From Opitutus sp. (lineage in GTDB: Bacteria > Verrucomicrobiota > Verrucomicrobiia > Opitutales > Opitutaceae), in assembly GCA_024998815.1 (NCBI GenBank), contig JACEUQ010000001.1, positions 496,001 to 560,000 on the forward strand: a stretch of 64,000 bases of DNA, read 5' to 3'. Below, piece by piece: positions 17,291 through 25,647 of this stretch (the stretch's first letter is position 1; each line of letters starts with the position of its first letter). The notes under the pieces are model-generated. The model had not been told where the DNA came from. It was given only the letters and a program-made list of their open reading frames with translations, and ran no database searches. The position numbers and the translations under genes were made by a program.

Positions 17291-18631
17291 CTATGGCGTC
17301 AAGCGGGTGGAGGTGGGATTAAATCTTTCGGCTAAAGCGAGGATTTGGCATACAGCCGTTTGATTTGTGTAGGGCGACGGGCGGCCATTGTCGGGCAATC
17401 CGGGGGTGCGCCAGCGCTGCCAGTGAGCGATGAGCGCCGTGGCGACGGCGGCGGCATCCGTGGCGATGACGTGAGTGTGGCCTTCGGTTTCTAGAATCCG
17501 GTCGAGCATCGGGTTGCGCCAGGTCAGGGCCAGCACCGGGCGTTGGGTCCAGAGGTATTCGTAGAGTTTGGAGGGGATGTACTCTTCGCAGAAGGCGTCG
17601 GTGCCGTGCAGCAGAAGCAGCAGGTCGACTTGGCGCATGGCTTCCAGCACCCGCCGACGGCCGCTTTTGCCGGTGAGCGGGTCCTGTTCGAGGCGGCCAA
17701 GGACGGTGATGCGGGCTTCGGGGGGCAGGCGGTCGCGGGCGGCTTGGGAGACGCTATCGAGTTGGCTGCCGTAGATTTCCAGCACCACCTCGGCGGCCAT
17801 CGCCGGTTCGCGGCGAAGGGCTTCGGCCCAGCCGGCGAAAAACACTTCGAGGTTGCGCGAGTCATTGAGCGAGCCGAAGTGGCCGATTCGCAGGACGGGG
17901 CCTGGGGCGTAGGTGGTGGCGCTGAAATCGGGTGACTCGGCGCCCGGAATGATCACGTGTCCGCGCGATCCCAACTCGGGGTGGCGGGCGCGAGCGCGAG
18001 CGAGGGCCTCGTCGGTGAACCAAAAGGCGGCGTGCGCGTGGCGGCAAATCAGGCCCTCCAGCCAGGCGGCCCAGCGGGTGGATTGGCGCTTGGGGTTCAT
18101 CGCGGTGTGGATCATCGGATCGTGGACTTCGGCGATCCACGGCAGGCCGGTTTTACGCGCCAGCATGTAGCCGGCGAGGTGGGCACTGTTGGCCCCACCG
18201 GTGGAGTAAATGACCGCGGGGCGGCGGGCGCGGATAACTTTTAAGCCGCGACGATAGGCGGGGTAAAACCATGACCACTGGCTTTCGAGGTGAATACAGA
18301 GGCGTTCCAGCGCGTAAAAGGGGAGCAGGAGCAGCGAGTAAAAGGCCTTGGAGAACTTATAGGTGAAACCGGAGCCGTAGCGGCGGCGCAGGCTGTGGCG
18401 CAGGTCGAACTTGAGGGCGGAGGGGGCGCAACCGTTGAGTTGGTGGTGCTCCAAAACCGGATCGGGCGTGCCGGTGGTCGCACTGATGATCACCGGTTCA
18501 ATCGAGCGGGAGAGAAAGGGGATTTTGTCGGTGATGGTCTGGCTGGCGGCGCGGCCATCCATGTTAAATCCATGGGAGAGAATGAGCCACACGGGACGTT
18601 GGCCAGAGGGCTGGGTGTCTGAGGGGGACAT
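17291..18631 (-). CDS. Glycosyltransferase family 4-like protein
   Basis: 446 aa GT-B enzyme. The N-terminus has LILSHGFNMDG, and the acceptor half has VIYSTGGANSAHLAGYMLARKTGLPWIAEV. The donor half has LRIGHFGSLNDSRNLEVFFAGW and ends with EEYIPSKLYEYLWTQRPVLAL, the EX7E-type region of retaining GT4 enzymes. Probably a cytoplasmic transferase of the surface glycan. It is flanked by vapBC and a heptamer array on the downstream and upstream sides. Confidence 0.85.
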   Translation of the reverse strand: MSPSDTQPSGQRPVWLILSHGFNMDGRAASQTITDKIPFLSRSIEPVIISATTGTPDPVLEHHQLNGCAPSALKFDLRHSLRRRYGSGFTYKFSKAFYSLLLLPFYALERLCIHLESQWSWFYPAYRRGLKVIRARRPAVIYSTGGANSAHLAGYMLARKTGLPWIAEVHDPMIHTAMNPKRQSTRWAAWLEGLICRHAHAAFWFTDEALARARARHPELGSRGHVIIPGAESPDFSATTYAPGPVLRIGHFGSLNDSRNLEVFFAGWAEALRREPAMAAEVVLEIYGSQLDSVSQAARDRLPPEARITVLGRLEQDPLTGKSGRRRVLEAMRQVDLLLLLHGTDAFCEEYIPSKLYEYLWTQRPVLALTWRNPMLDRILETEGHTHVIATDAAAVATALIAHWQRWRTPGLPDNGRPSPYTNQTAVCQILALAERFNPTSTRLTP

Positions 18632-18638
18632 GGTGGAT

Positions 18639-18680
18639 GAGCTGGGAGCTAAAAGCTAGAAGCTAGAAGCTCTCAGCTAG
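18639..18680. repeat. Heptamer tandem array (AGCT-centred, x6)
   Basis: Six 7-bp units (GAGCTGG, GAGCTAA, AAGCTAG twice, AAGCTCT, CAGCTAG) in the spacer between the GT4 and GT10 genes. Same unit type as at 16524-16607. Confidence 0.85.
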
Positions 18681-18682
18681 TT

Positions 18683-19624
18683 TCAGTAGTGCATGCGCTT
18701 GGCGAGGCGCCAGCGGCCAAAATGCCAGAAGCGGCGGTGCTGGCTGATGGGTTTACTGCGGTCGTCCATGATGCGGTGAAAGAATTCCAGGAGGTACTCT
18801 TCGCTGTAAAACCGGTTGGGCGTGTTGCCGTGGAAATACGGTTGCTCGAGCAGCGCCCGGTATTGGGCTTCGTCACGGTCCACTTCGAGAATCTTTTCGA
18901 TAAAGGTCTCGTCGTCGGGGTAGTCGTAGCGGCAGAGCATGCTGTTGGTGTTAAACTCTTCGCCAACACGCGGGTTGCCCCAATAAATCGGCACGCAGCG
19001 CGCCCACATGGCGTCGACCAGCTTTTCGGTGGTGTAGCCGGGGATTTCTTTGTTTTCGTAGCAAAGGTGGAACTTGCAGGGCTGATTAAAGGCAAGCTTG
19101 GGCCGGCCGCCCATGGGCAGCGGGCCGCCGATCGTGTTCATGAAACGCCCGCCTGATTCAAGGGGTTTGCGGGCGTGGAGTTTTTTGAAGAACTCGACGC
19201 GCTGGGTGGTGCGGCGCTTGTTGGCGTTGGATACGACCGCAGAACAAAATTTGGTTTTGCGCGCGATGATGGCGTCGACCTCTCCGGGTTGTTTAATGAG
19301 TTCGGCGGCGGTGGCTTCGCTGCCCCAGACGTAGTAAGGGAAACGCAGGTTGCGTGGGTCGTCGAGGTAGTGGCAGGTGAGCGCGTAGTCCGTGCGTTTC
19401 CAGTCGGGCAGGATGGATTCGCCGGTCCAGAACAGTTTACGGCAGGTGTAGAGCCGGTTGAGGTGGCCGCCTTCCTGGAAGATGAGCAGGTCGGGTTTGT
19501 CGCTGATCACGACCGTGAAATCTCGCCGCAGGACGCGGGTGAACCAGTTGTCCACTTTGTCAATGCACCCGAAGTCGGTGAAATCGAGTTTGATGACGGG
19601 TTTAATCTTGGCGGTGGCGGGCAT
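18683..19624 (-). CDS. Glycosyltransferase family 10 protein (fucosyltransferase-like)
   Basis: 313 aa from the ATG at 19624; an upstream in-frame ATG at 19672 adds a non-conserved leader. The C-terminal donor-binding motif FHLCYENKEIPGYTTEKLVD with CVPIYWGNPRVGEEFN is diagnostic for GT10. N-terminal FTDFGCIDKVDNWF and DLLIFQEGG resemble bacterial FucT-like proteins. It is the second GT10 of the cluster and the most upstream glycan gene before the IS21 insertion. Confidence 0.87.
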   Translation of the reverse strand: MPATAKIKPVIKLDFTDFGCIDKVDNWFTRVLRRDFTVVISDKPDLLIFQEGGHLNRLYTCRKLFWTGESILPDWKRTDYALTCHYLDDPRNLRFPYYVWGSEATAAELIKQPGEVDAIIARKTKFCSAVVSNANKRRTTQRVEFFKKLHARKPLESGGRFMNTIGGPLPMGGRPKLAFNQPCKFHLCYENKEIPGYTTEKLVDAMWARCVPIYWGNPRVGEEFNTNSMLCRYDYPDDETFIEKILEVDRDEAQYRALLEQPYFHGNTPNRFYSEEYLLEFFHRIMDDRSKPISQHRRFWHFGRWRLAKRMHY

Positions 19625-19715
19625 GGGAAAGGGGCGTGGCTCGGTGCTTAATGCGGATGGGGCATGAGGCAAGGGGCGGAGGAGGGTGACCAGCCCAAAG
19701 TAAACCGAAGCCGGG

Positions 19716-19722
19716 CCTAAGT
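19716..19722. repeat. Target-site duplication of IS21-family element (left)
   Basis: CCTAAGT directly precedes the TGTGAGCGGCG terminus and is repeated at 23105-23111 directly after the right terminus. Confidence 0.92.
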
Positions 19723-19743
19723 TGTGAGCGGCGAGCGGGAAAG

Positions 19744-19762
19744 CGTCTATTTCTGGCGGTTA
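19744..19762. repeat. IS21-family left inner inverted repeat
   Basis: 19 bp, exactly complementary to 23065-23083. Downstream of it two CTTCTTC(C)GTGG-like direct repeats (about 19770 and 19816) may be additional transposase-binding sites. Confidence 0.9.
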
Positions 19763-19914
19763 GGAATGCACTTCTTCTTCGGTGGATCTTCTTCCCCTTA
19801 AAAAGAGTAATACTCTTCTTCCGTGGGTGGGTTTTCTTCCCTGTCCGGCTGGGGATATGAGGGGTGCGAATGGGTGGAGATTGAACCGGCGGGACGCTTG
19901 GCGGATGCACAGCG

Positions 19915-20472
19915 ATGCATCCAACCGGTTCACGCAAGTGTTTGCACTGTGTCGATTTCTTTCTGCCCGACGCGCATAACCGCGAGCGTCAGCGCTACTG
20001 CGGGAAGCCGGGATGCCGACGGGCGAGCCGGGCGGCCAGTCAGGCCAAATGGTTGGCGAAGCCGGAGAACCTCGACCACTGGAAAGGCCCAGAAAATGTC
20101 CAACGGGTGCAGGAGTGGCGGAAGGCCAATCCGGGGTACTCAAGGCGGAGGGGGCCGCGACGGCGGGTGGCGTTACAAGACATCCCAACTACGCAATCCG
20201 TTGTGCACCAGCCTAAAGCCGAGCCGGTCGCCGAGGTGGCGTTACCGAATCCCTGCGTGCCGTTACAAGACAGATGGGAGTCGCAAAACCCTGTGCTCGT
20301 GGGGCTTATCGCGCAGTTCGCCGGAGTGACGTTACAAGAGGACCTCGAACCCATGCTGCGACACCTGCAATCCCGGGGGCGGGTGATCCTGGGCATCGAC
20401 GTCCAGCCGCCCGATTATGCAAAAACAACCGATCGATCGCGAACAACTCCGGCGCACGCCGGCCCAGTTTAG
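19915..20472 (+). CDS. IS21-associated accessory protein with Cys-rich N-terminus, unknown function
   Basis: 185 aa. The N-terminus has CLHC, then YCGKPGCRRAS, a plausible zinc-binding C-x2-C...C-x4-C cluster rich in Arg. It continues SQAKWLAKPEN and VQRVQEWRKANPGYSRRRG, a pattern I recall from uncharacterised proteins next to IS21-type transposases in other phyla. Three VALQD/VPLQD/VTLQE repeats follow. Its 3' end overlaps the next ORF by 56 bp. Location inside the inverted repeats shows that it moves with the element. A DNA-binding or regulatory role is inference only. Confidence 0.75.
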   Translation: MHPTGSRKCLHCVDFFLPDAHNRERQRYCGKPGCRRASRAASQAKWLAKPENLDHWKGPENVQRVQEWRKANPGYSRRRGPRRRVALQDIPTTQSVVHQPKAEPVAEVALPNPCVPLQDRWESQNPVLVGLIAQFAGVTLQEDLEPMLRHLQSRGRVILGIDVQPPDYAKTTDRSRTTPAHAGPV

Positions 20473-20776
20473 CTGGCTGGACCACCGGCTGGTGCGGGGC
20501 AATTACCTGGGGCGGGCCAGTGCCCCCGCCTGGGGCCTCTATCTGGTCCTGGTCACCGTGGGCGACGCCGACGGGCTGAGTTACTACGCCACGCGCACCC
20601 TGGCCCGGCTGCTCACGCTCAGCGAGGACGGCCTGGTCGAGGCGCGCCGGCAGTTAATCGAGGCCGGGGTGATCGCCTACGCCGCGCCACTTTACCAGGT
20701 GCTCTCCTTGGACCGGGGCAGGCCAACGCACACGCTGGCGGCAACGCCGCCGCCGAGCCGGGAGGTGGGCGCGTGA
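20417..20776 (+). CDS. IS21-associated accessory protein, winged-helix-like, unknown function
   Basis: 119 aa. The segment LSYYATRTLARLLTLSEDGLVEARRQLIEAGVIAYAAPLYQVLSL reads as a helix-turn-helix followed by a wing, suggesting a DNA-binding regulator or targeting factor. It starts inside the preceding ORF and ends in a GTGA overlap with istA (20773), so it is translationally coupled to transposase synthesis. No named family recognised. Confidence 0.7.
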   Translation: MQKQPIDREQLRRTPAQFSWLDHRLVRGNYLGRASAPAWGLYLVLVTVGDADGLSYYATRTLARLLTLSEDGLVEARRQLIEAGVIAYAAPLYQVLSLDRGRPTHTLAATPPPSREVGA

Positions 20777-22239
20777 TCGATTACGAACTGTATTGCCGGA
20801 TAAAACAGGCGGAGGCGGCCGGTCACAGTGCGCCGCAAATCGCCCGCTCGCTCCAGTTGCACGTGCAGACGGTGAGGCGCTGGCAGGCGCAGGAAAAGTA
20901 CGTGCGCAGCCAGGCCGCGCAGGTGCCTAGGCCAAGCAAGCTCGACGTGCACAAGCCGGCGATCGCGCGCTGGCTGGAGGCCCATCCGTTCACCGCCATG
21001 CAGCTCTGGCAAAAGGTGCGCGAGCGGGGGTACACGGGCGGGTATTCAATTTTGAAAGACTACGTGCGGCGGGTGCGGCCGAGGAACCTGGAGGCGTTTC
21101 TTACCCTCAAGTTTGCCCCCGGCCAGACCGCGCAGGTGGACTGGGGCAGTTTTGGCGCGGTGGAGGTGGACGGCACCCGGCGGGCTTTAAGTTTTTTCGT
21201 CATGGTTTTGGGGTACAGCCGGTTCCTGCATGTGGAATTTACCCTCGGGCAGGGCCAGGAGTGGTGGCTGGGCTGTCACCGGCGCGCCTTTGAAAAACTC
21301 GGCGGGGTGCCGCGCGAGGTGATGGTGGACAACTGCAAGACGGCCGTCCTCTCGCATGTGCCCGGGACCGACCCGGTGTACAACGCCCAGTACCTGGACT
21401 TTGCCCGGCACTACGGGTTTACGATAAAAGCGTGCGGGCCGGGGCATCCGCAGTCCAAGGGCATGGTGGAAAACGCGGTGGGTTACGTGAAAAAAAGCTT
21501 CCTTGGCGGGCGGCAGATGAACGGGTTTACCGAGCTGGGGCCGGCCGCCAGCTTGTGGCTGGAAACGGTGGCCAACGTGCGCGTTCACGCTGAAACCCAG
21601 GGCCGGCCGGTGGACCGGCTGCCCGAGGAGCGCGCTGCGCTCCTGCCGCTTAACCCGGTGGCCAGTCCGGCGGTGCGCACCTTAAGCGTGCGGGCGTCGC
21701 GGCGGTGCCGGGTGAGTATCGAAACGAACCGCTACTCGGTGCCCACGAAGTTTGCCGGGGCGCTACTCACCGCGCAGATCGAGGGGGCGCAGGTGAGGTT
21801 TTATGCGGACCGCACCCTGGTGGCCGAGCATGCCCGCAGTTTTGCCCGCCGCGCCGATGTGGAAAACCCCGAGCATGTGCGCGAACTCGAGGAGCGCAAA
21901 CGGCAGGGGGCGCGGCAGCGCCTGCGGCTACGGTTTTTGGAACTGAGCCCGGCGGCACCCGCCTACCAACGGGGGCTGGAGGAGCGCCGGCTCAACGCGG
22001 GACACCACCTGGCGACTATCGTGGGTTTGGTGGCCCTGTATGGAACGGAGGCAGTCGGCCGGGCGATCGAAAGCGCCCATGAACTCGGCGCCTACTCCAG
22101 CGATTACATCCTCAACTTGCTCGAACAACGCGCGCGGGCCTTGCCGCAAGCCGGGCCGATCCACCTCACCCGCGCCGACGCGTTGGCCGCACTGGAACTC
22201 GAACTGCGTCCCCCGGATTTAAGCCCCTATACCCAATGA
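20773..22239 (+). CDS. istA: IS21-family transposase IstA
   Basis: 488 aa DDE recombinase. There is an N-terminal HTH (SAPQIARSLQLHVQTVRRWQ). The catalytic core has QVDWG (first Asp), VMVDNCKT (second Asp) and KGMVENAV (Glu), and a C-terminal beta-barrel-like domain follows (RRCRVSIETNRYSVP). It starts at GTG 20773 within the stop of the previous ORF. It cuts and joins the element ends and works with IstB. Full length and uninterrupted. Confidence 0.96.
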   Translation: MIDYELYCRIKQAEAAGHSAPQIARSLQLHVQTVRRWQAQEKYVRSQAAQVPRPSKLDVHKPAIARWLEAHPFTAMQLWQKVRERGYTGGYSILKDYVRRVRPRNLEAFLTLKFAPGQTAQVDWGSFGAVEVDGTRRALSFFVMVLGYSRFLHVEFTLGQGQEWWLGCHRRAFEKLGGVPREVMVDNCKTAVLSHVPGTDPVYNAQYLDFARHYGFTIKACGPGHPQSKGMVENAVGYVKKSFLGGRQMNGFTELGPAASLWLETVANVRVHAETQGRPVDRLPEERAALLPLNPVASPAVRTLSVRASRRCRVSIETNRYSVPTKFAGALLTAQIEGAQVRFYADRTLVAEHARSFARRADVENPEHVRELEERKRQGARQRLRLRFLELSPAAPAYQRGLEERRLNAGHHLATIVGLVALYGTEAVGRAIESAHELGAYSSDYILNLLEQRARALPQAGPIHLTRADALAALELELRPPDLSPYTQ

Positions 22240-23003
22240 AAACAGAACCCGAAAAAACCGATTTATTAAAAGATCAACTCAAGTACCTGAAACTCGGTTA
22301 CCTGCTGCGCCACCACGGCGAACTCACGGCCGAGGCGGCCAAGGCGCGCTGTTCGCACGCCGAATTTTTACGCCGACTGGTGCAGGCCGAGACCCAGGAC
22401 CGCCAGATCCGGGCGCTGGAGCGGCGCATCCAGGCAGCGCGCTTCCCGGTCAAGAAAACCGTCGACCAGTTCCAGTGGGACTGGCCCAAGGAGTTGAACG
22501 AAGCGCAGGTGCGGCACCTCTTCGAACTGGGCTTTGTCAAGGAGCGCACCAACGCGGTGTTTTGCGGTGGTGTGGGGCTTGGGAAGACACATCTCGCGAG
22601 CGCGTTGGGCTACGCGGCGTGCCAGGCGGGCTACACGGTGCTGTTTACGACGGCGGTGGACGCGATCAACGCCCTGGTCACCGCCCAGTCCCTGCACCGG
22701 TTGCAAGCCGAGTTGAAGCGTTACATGACCCCTGCGGTGCTCGTGCTCGATGAGGTCGGCTACCTGCCGCTCGACAAGTCGGGGGCCGACCTGCTCTTCC
22801 AGATCGTCAGCCAACGCTACGAACGCGGCTCGCTGATCGTCACCACCAACAAGGCCTACAAACACTGGGCAGGGATCTTTAACAACGACGCTGGCATCAC
22901 CGCGGCGATCCTGGACCGCCTACTGCACCGGGCCCAGACCGTCGTCATCGAGGGCAAATCCTACCGCATGAAAGACCGCCTGGCCGACGAACCTGCAAGC
23001 TGA
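22236..23003 (+). CDS. istB: IS21-family ATP-binding helper protein IstB
   Basis: 255 aa AAA+ ATPase of the DnaC/IstB type. Walker A is GVGLGKTH, Walker B VLVLDEVGYLPL, and sensor region LIVTTNKAYKHWAGIF with DRLLHRAQTVVIEG at the C-terminus. It remodels target DNA for IstA. It overlaps istA by 4 bp (ATGA). Confidence 0.96.
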   Translation: MKTEPEKTDLLKDQLKYLKLGYLLRHHGELTAEAAKARCSHAEFLRRLVQAETQDRQIRALERRIQAARFPVKKTVDQFQWDWPKELNEAQVRHLFELGFVKERTNAVFCGGVGLGKTHLASALGYAACQAGYTVLFTTAVDAINALVTAQSLHRLQAELKRYMTPAVLVLDEVGYLPLDKSGADLLFQIVSQRYERGSLIVTTNKAYKHWAGIFNNDAGITAAILDRLLHRAQTVVIEGKSYRMKDRLADEPAS

Positions 23004-23064
23004 CCGGGCCTGATGATCGGCCCCTGGCGGGGCCGGTCATCGGCTTTTACGACAGGTGATTTTG

Positions 23065-23083
23065 TAACCGCCAGAAATAGACG
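23065..23083. repeat. IS21-family right inner inverted repeat
   Basis: Exact complement of 19744-19762; the outer terminus CGCCGCTCACA at 23094-23104 completes the end, followed by the CCTAAGT duplication at 23105-23111. Confidence 0.9.
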
Positions 23084-23104
23084 GTGTTCGCGCCGCCGCT
23101 CACA

Positions 23105-23399
23105 CCTAAGTGGGTGGATAATCGGGGGGGGCTAAGGGGGCGGCAACGGTAGTGGTCGCAGAACGCTGAGCTGGAGCTCAGGCACACAGAGCGGCACCAA
23201 GCCGGACAGCAGAAGCTGCGGCCTGAGTCGCTCATTTGAGTCCAAATTCAGCCTATGCCGCTTAAAGTAGCGCAGACTTCCAGTCTGCTTCGACTGAGAA
23301 TGCAGACTGGAAGTCTGCGCTACGTCGGGCCACTTGTGGCCTATTTAGCCCGTCGCTTCATTGGCCGTCCTCGGCCAATTTTGCTAATCCCACACCTGC
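23105..23399. other. Intergenic region right of the IS, with one REP hairpin
   Basis: No gene seen. It holds the right target duplication (23105-23111), a G8 run near 23123, a small GAGCTGGAGCTC palindrome near 23171, and a complete family-B hairpin at 23264-23323. Confidence 0.6.
23264..23323. repeat. Dispersed palindromic repeat family B, full hairpin
   Basis: Arms at 23267-23288 and 23302-23323 are perfect 22-nt inverted complements beginning GTAGCGCAGACTTCC. They could form a long stem in the spacer. This is the best-preserved copy in the window. Confidence 0.92.
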
Positions 23400-23837
23400 C
23401 TACGCTGCGTAGTGGTTGATTTTGATCCACGCAAAGAGCTGTTTCGCGACCAGGGCAAGTGAATCGAGGCTGCAGGGTTTTACCAGGTAGGCATGGGCGC
23501 CCAAATCGTAGGCGCGTTCGATGTCTTCAGGCCGACTGGACGCACTGAGGATATAGACGGGCAGGCGTTTGAGCTCGGGTTGGCCCTGCTGCCAGGCAAG
23601 TACGTCGAAGCCGTTTTTGCGGAGCCTGTTCAGGTCGAGCAGAAGGACGCAGGGCAGGGGAAACTGGTCACGGTTGCGGTAGGCCCCGTCACCGCGCAGG
23701 TAGGCCATGGCCTCCTCTCCGTCGTGCGCAAATTGGAGCGGTTGGGTAAAGCCCGCGCCCCGAAAAACCGAACGCATCAGCATCACGTCGGTTTCGCAGT
23801 CGTCGGCAATGAGCACCACCGGTTCGGGGCTGTTCAT
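23400..23837 (-). CDS. Single-domain response regulator (Rcp1-like receiver)
   Basis: 145 aa receiver domain only. Acidic pocket Asp12/Asp13 (ADD), phosphoacceptor Asp68 (LLLDLN), Ser98 and Lys120 (LVKP) are all present. The insertion after the third strand (RGDGAYRNRDQFPLP) is typical of Rcp1-type regulators paired with phytochrome or PAS kinases. It overlaps the upstream kinase gene by 4 bp, so the kinase is the likely phosphodonor. With no output domain, it probably acts by protein contact or in a relay. Confidence 0.93.
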   Translation of the reverse strand: MNSPEPVVLIADDCETDVMLMRSVFRGAGFTQPLQFAHDGEEAMAYLRGDGAYRNRDQFPLPCVLLLDLNRLRKNGFDVLAWQQGQPELKRLPVYILSASSRPEDIERAYDLGAHAYLVKPCSLDSLALVAKQLFAWIKINHYAA

Positions 23838-25024
23838 GGGAGGCTGGCCAAGGGTTGGTTGACGCCGTTTCCGGGTTGGGCCCGGCAGAGTTCTACCCAG
23901 AAACGGCTCCCTTGGGTGGGGGTGGAAATCAAGCCGACACGCCCGCCCATGCGTTCAACCCCTTTTTTGACCACGGCCAGCCCGATTCCGGTACCGCTGT
24001 ACGCGGTGGTGTGAAGCCGTTTGAAGACGTTGAAAATCCGCTCCTGAAACTCCGCAGGGATTCCGATTCCATTGTCTTCCACCCAGATGCGAACAAATCC
24101 TCCCGGGCGATCTTCGGCGCGGATGCGCACTATCGGCGGGTGGACCTTTACGAACTTTACCGCGTTGCTGATCAAGTTGGCCAACACCCGCTGCAGGGTG
24201 GCGGGGTGGGCGAGCACATCGAAAAACGGGGTGCTGATTTCAATGCGCGCGCGGCTTTGGTTGATCGGGGTTTCGCAGACCGCGAGGGCGTCGCGCACCA
24301 CTGCTTCCAGGGGCACGGTGGACAGCTCGATTTTCTCCTGGTTGATGCGGCTAAACGCCAGCAGGTCGCAGAGCAGGTGGTCCATGGTTCGCGCCGCCGC
24401 TTGGATGAAGCGGGCGTAGTCCTGGCCCTGGTGGTTGAGCTGATCACAGTGCTCCTCGAGTAGGAGCTGGGAAAAGCCCTGCAGGGTGCGCAGCGGGGCG
24501 CGTAAATCGTGCGAGATCGAGTGGGCGAAGCTCTCCAGTTGCGCGATGCTCAGGCGCAGCTCCGAAGTGCGGAACTGGACGGTGTTTTCCAGTTCCACGG
24601 TGTAGCGGGTGAGTTGCTCCTGCAGGTCGCGCATGGCTGCCTCGGTTTTCTTGCGCGCGGAGATGTCTCGGATGTTGCACTGGATGACCGGGTGGTCGCC
24701 CTCCATGTAAAGGTTGCACACGAATTCCACCTCGACGCGTCGCCCGTCCTTGGCGCGCAGCGGCAGGTCCTCATAACGCACATAGCCGATGGCCTGCAGC
24801 TCCTGGAATGCCGCCTTGCTGGCGTTGGCATGGGCAGGCAGCCCAAGTTCAAAGAGCTCCTTGCCGACGAATTCCGCGTAACTGTAGCCGAGCAGGGCGA
24901 GCAGGTAGGGGTTAACATCGATGATTTTGCGTGTCTCCGGGTCGATGATGACGATGCCGTCATAGGCCGTTTCAAAGAGGCGGCGGTAACGGATTTCCGA
25001 GCGGGAGGAGACGGCGGTGGACAT
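23834..25024 (-). CDS. PAS-domain sensor histidine kinase
   Basis: 396 aa soluble kinase. PAS domain about residues 11-125 (FETAYDGIVIID, then the PAC-like VIQCNIRDISARKK), a coiled linker, HisKA with H-box SHDLRAPL (His172), then HATPase_c with N box (LANLISNAVKFV), G1 (VEDNGIGIP) and G2 (GTGIGLAVVKK). The domain set matches phytochrome-like kinases without the chromophore domains. No transmembrane segment, so it senses a cytosolic cue. Coupled to the downstream receiver gene. Confidence 0.94.
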   Translation of the reverse strand: MSTAVSSRSEIRYRRLFETAYDGIVIIDPETRKIIDVNPYLLALLGYSYAEFVGKELFELGLPAHANASKAAFQELQAIGYVRYEDLPLRAKDGRRVEVEFVCNLYMEGDHPVIQCNIRDISARKKTEAAMRDLQEQLTRYTVELENTVQFRTSELRLSIAQLESFAHSISHDLRAPLRTLQGFSQLLLEEHCDQLNHQGQDYARFIQAAARTMDHLLCDLLAFSRINQEKIELSTVPLEAVVRDALAVCETPINQSRARIEISTPFFDVLAHPATLQRVLANLISNAVKFVKVHPPIVRIRAEDRPGGFVRIWVEDNGIGIPAEFQERIFNVFKRLHTTAYSGTGIGLAVVKKGVERMGGRVGLISTPTQGSRFWVELCRAQPGNGVNQPLASLP

Positions 25025-25647
25025 GGTGGTTTTTGGAAGGGGGATTTCCCCTTGGTGAGTATACCCGCAAGGGCACCGAACGTGTGTGGGGTGTGCGCCC
25101 CAATTGAGCCCAGAATTCGCCGTGGGGTCGCCTCACTGGGCGGATGCCGTTGGGCAAACACCTTGAGCTCACGCTCAAGGCCACAAGGAGTGTGTTCGCG
25201 AAGCGTGTGGACTTGAGCGTGAGCTCAAGGATTCGGCTGATCTGCGTTCGGCTAGTCAGGGGCTAAACTTCAGACCTTGAGCTCATGCTCAAGGCCACAG
25301 GGAGTGTGTTCGCGAAGCGTGTGGACTTGAGCGTGAGCTCAAGGATTCGGCTGATCTGCGTTCGGCTAGTCAGGGGCTAAACTTCAGACCTTGAGCTCAC
25401 GCTCAAGGCCACAAGGAGTGTGTTCGCGAAGCGTGTGGACTTGAGCGTGAGCTCAAGGATTCGGCTGATCTGCGTTCGGCTAGTCAGGGGCTAAACTTCA
25501 GACCTTGAGCTCACGCTCAAGGCCACAAGGAGTGTGTTCGCGAAGCGTGTGGACTTGAGCGTGTCTGGGCTCCGGCTCGGCTCTGTGATACCGTCTGGAC
25601 TGCCGCCTCTGGTTACCCACCGCCCCATTGAAACTATCGCCCCCTGT
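25025..25647. other. Spacer between two two-component operons
   Basis: The 623 bp hold the upstream region of the PAS kinase (25025-25160), the 114-bp repeat array, and a short unique tail (25564-25647). No credible gene; small open frames here arise from the repeats. Confidence 0.7.
25161..25563. repeat. 114-bp tandem repeat (3.5 copies) of palindromic family A
   Basis: Units start at 25161, 25275, 25389 and 25503, a constant 114-bp period; the last copy is cut at 25563. Each unit contains 24-nt inverted arms (first copy 25161-25184 and 25207-25230, one mismatch) around a 22-nt loop, and each arm is itself partly palindromic (CTTGAGCTCACGCTCAAG). The unit's remaining 44 bp are a unique linker. 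Single degenerate copies lie at 34463-34495 and 61647-61713. Confidence 0.95.

Larger units (their letters stand above)
19723..23104 (+). mobile_element. IS21-family insertion sequence, 3382 bp, four ORFs
   Basis: The termini are TGTGAGCGGCG at the left and CGCCGCTCACA at the right. Ten bp further in on each side is a perfect 19-bp inverted repeat (CGTCTATTTCTGGCGGTTA at 19744-19762; its complement at 23065-23083). A 7-bp CCTAAGT direct repeat flanks the element, within the usual 4-8 bp of IS21, and the ends obey the 5'-TG...CA-3' rule. It carries istA and istB plus two accessory ORFs upstream, all overlapping. Both transposition genes are intact, and the perfect TSD suggests recent insertion in an intergenic region. 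Confidence 0.95.

Noticed and set aside
25161-25563. CRISPR array
   Set aside because: The repeated unit is 114 bp with nearly identical linkers and palindromic arms. CRISPR would need short repeats with unique spacers, and no cas genes are nearby.
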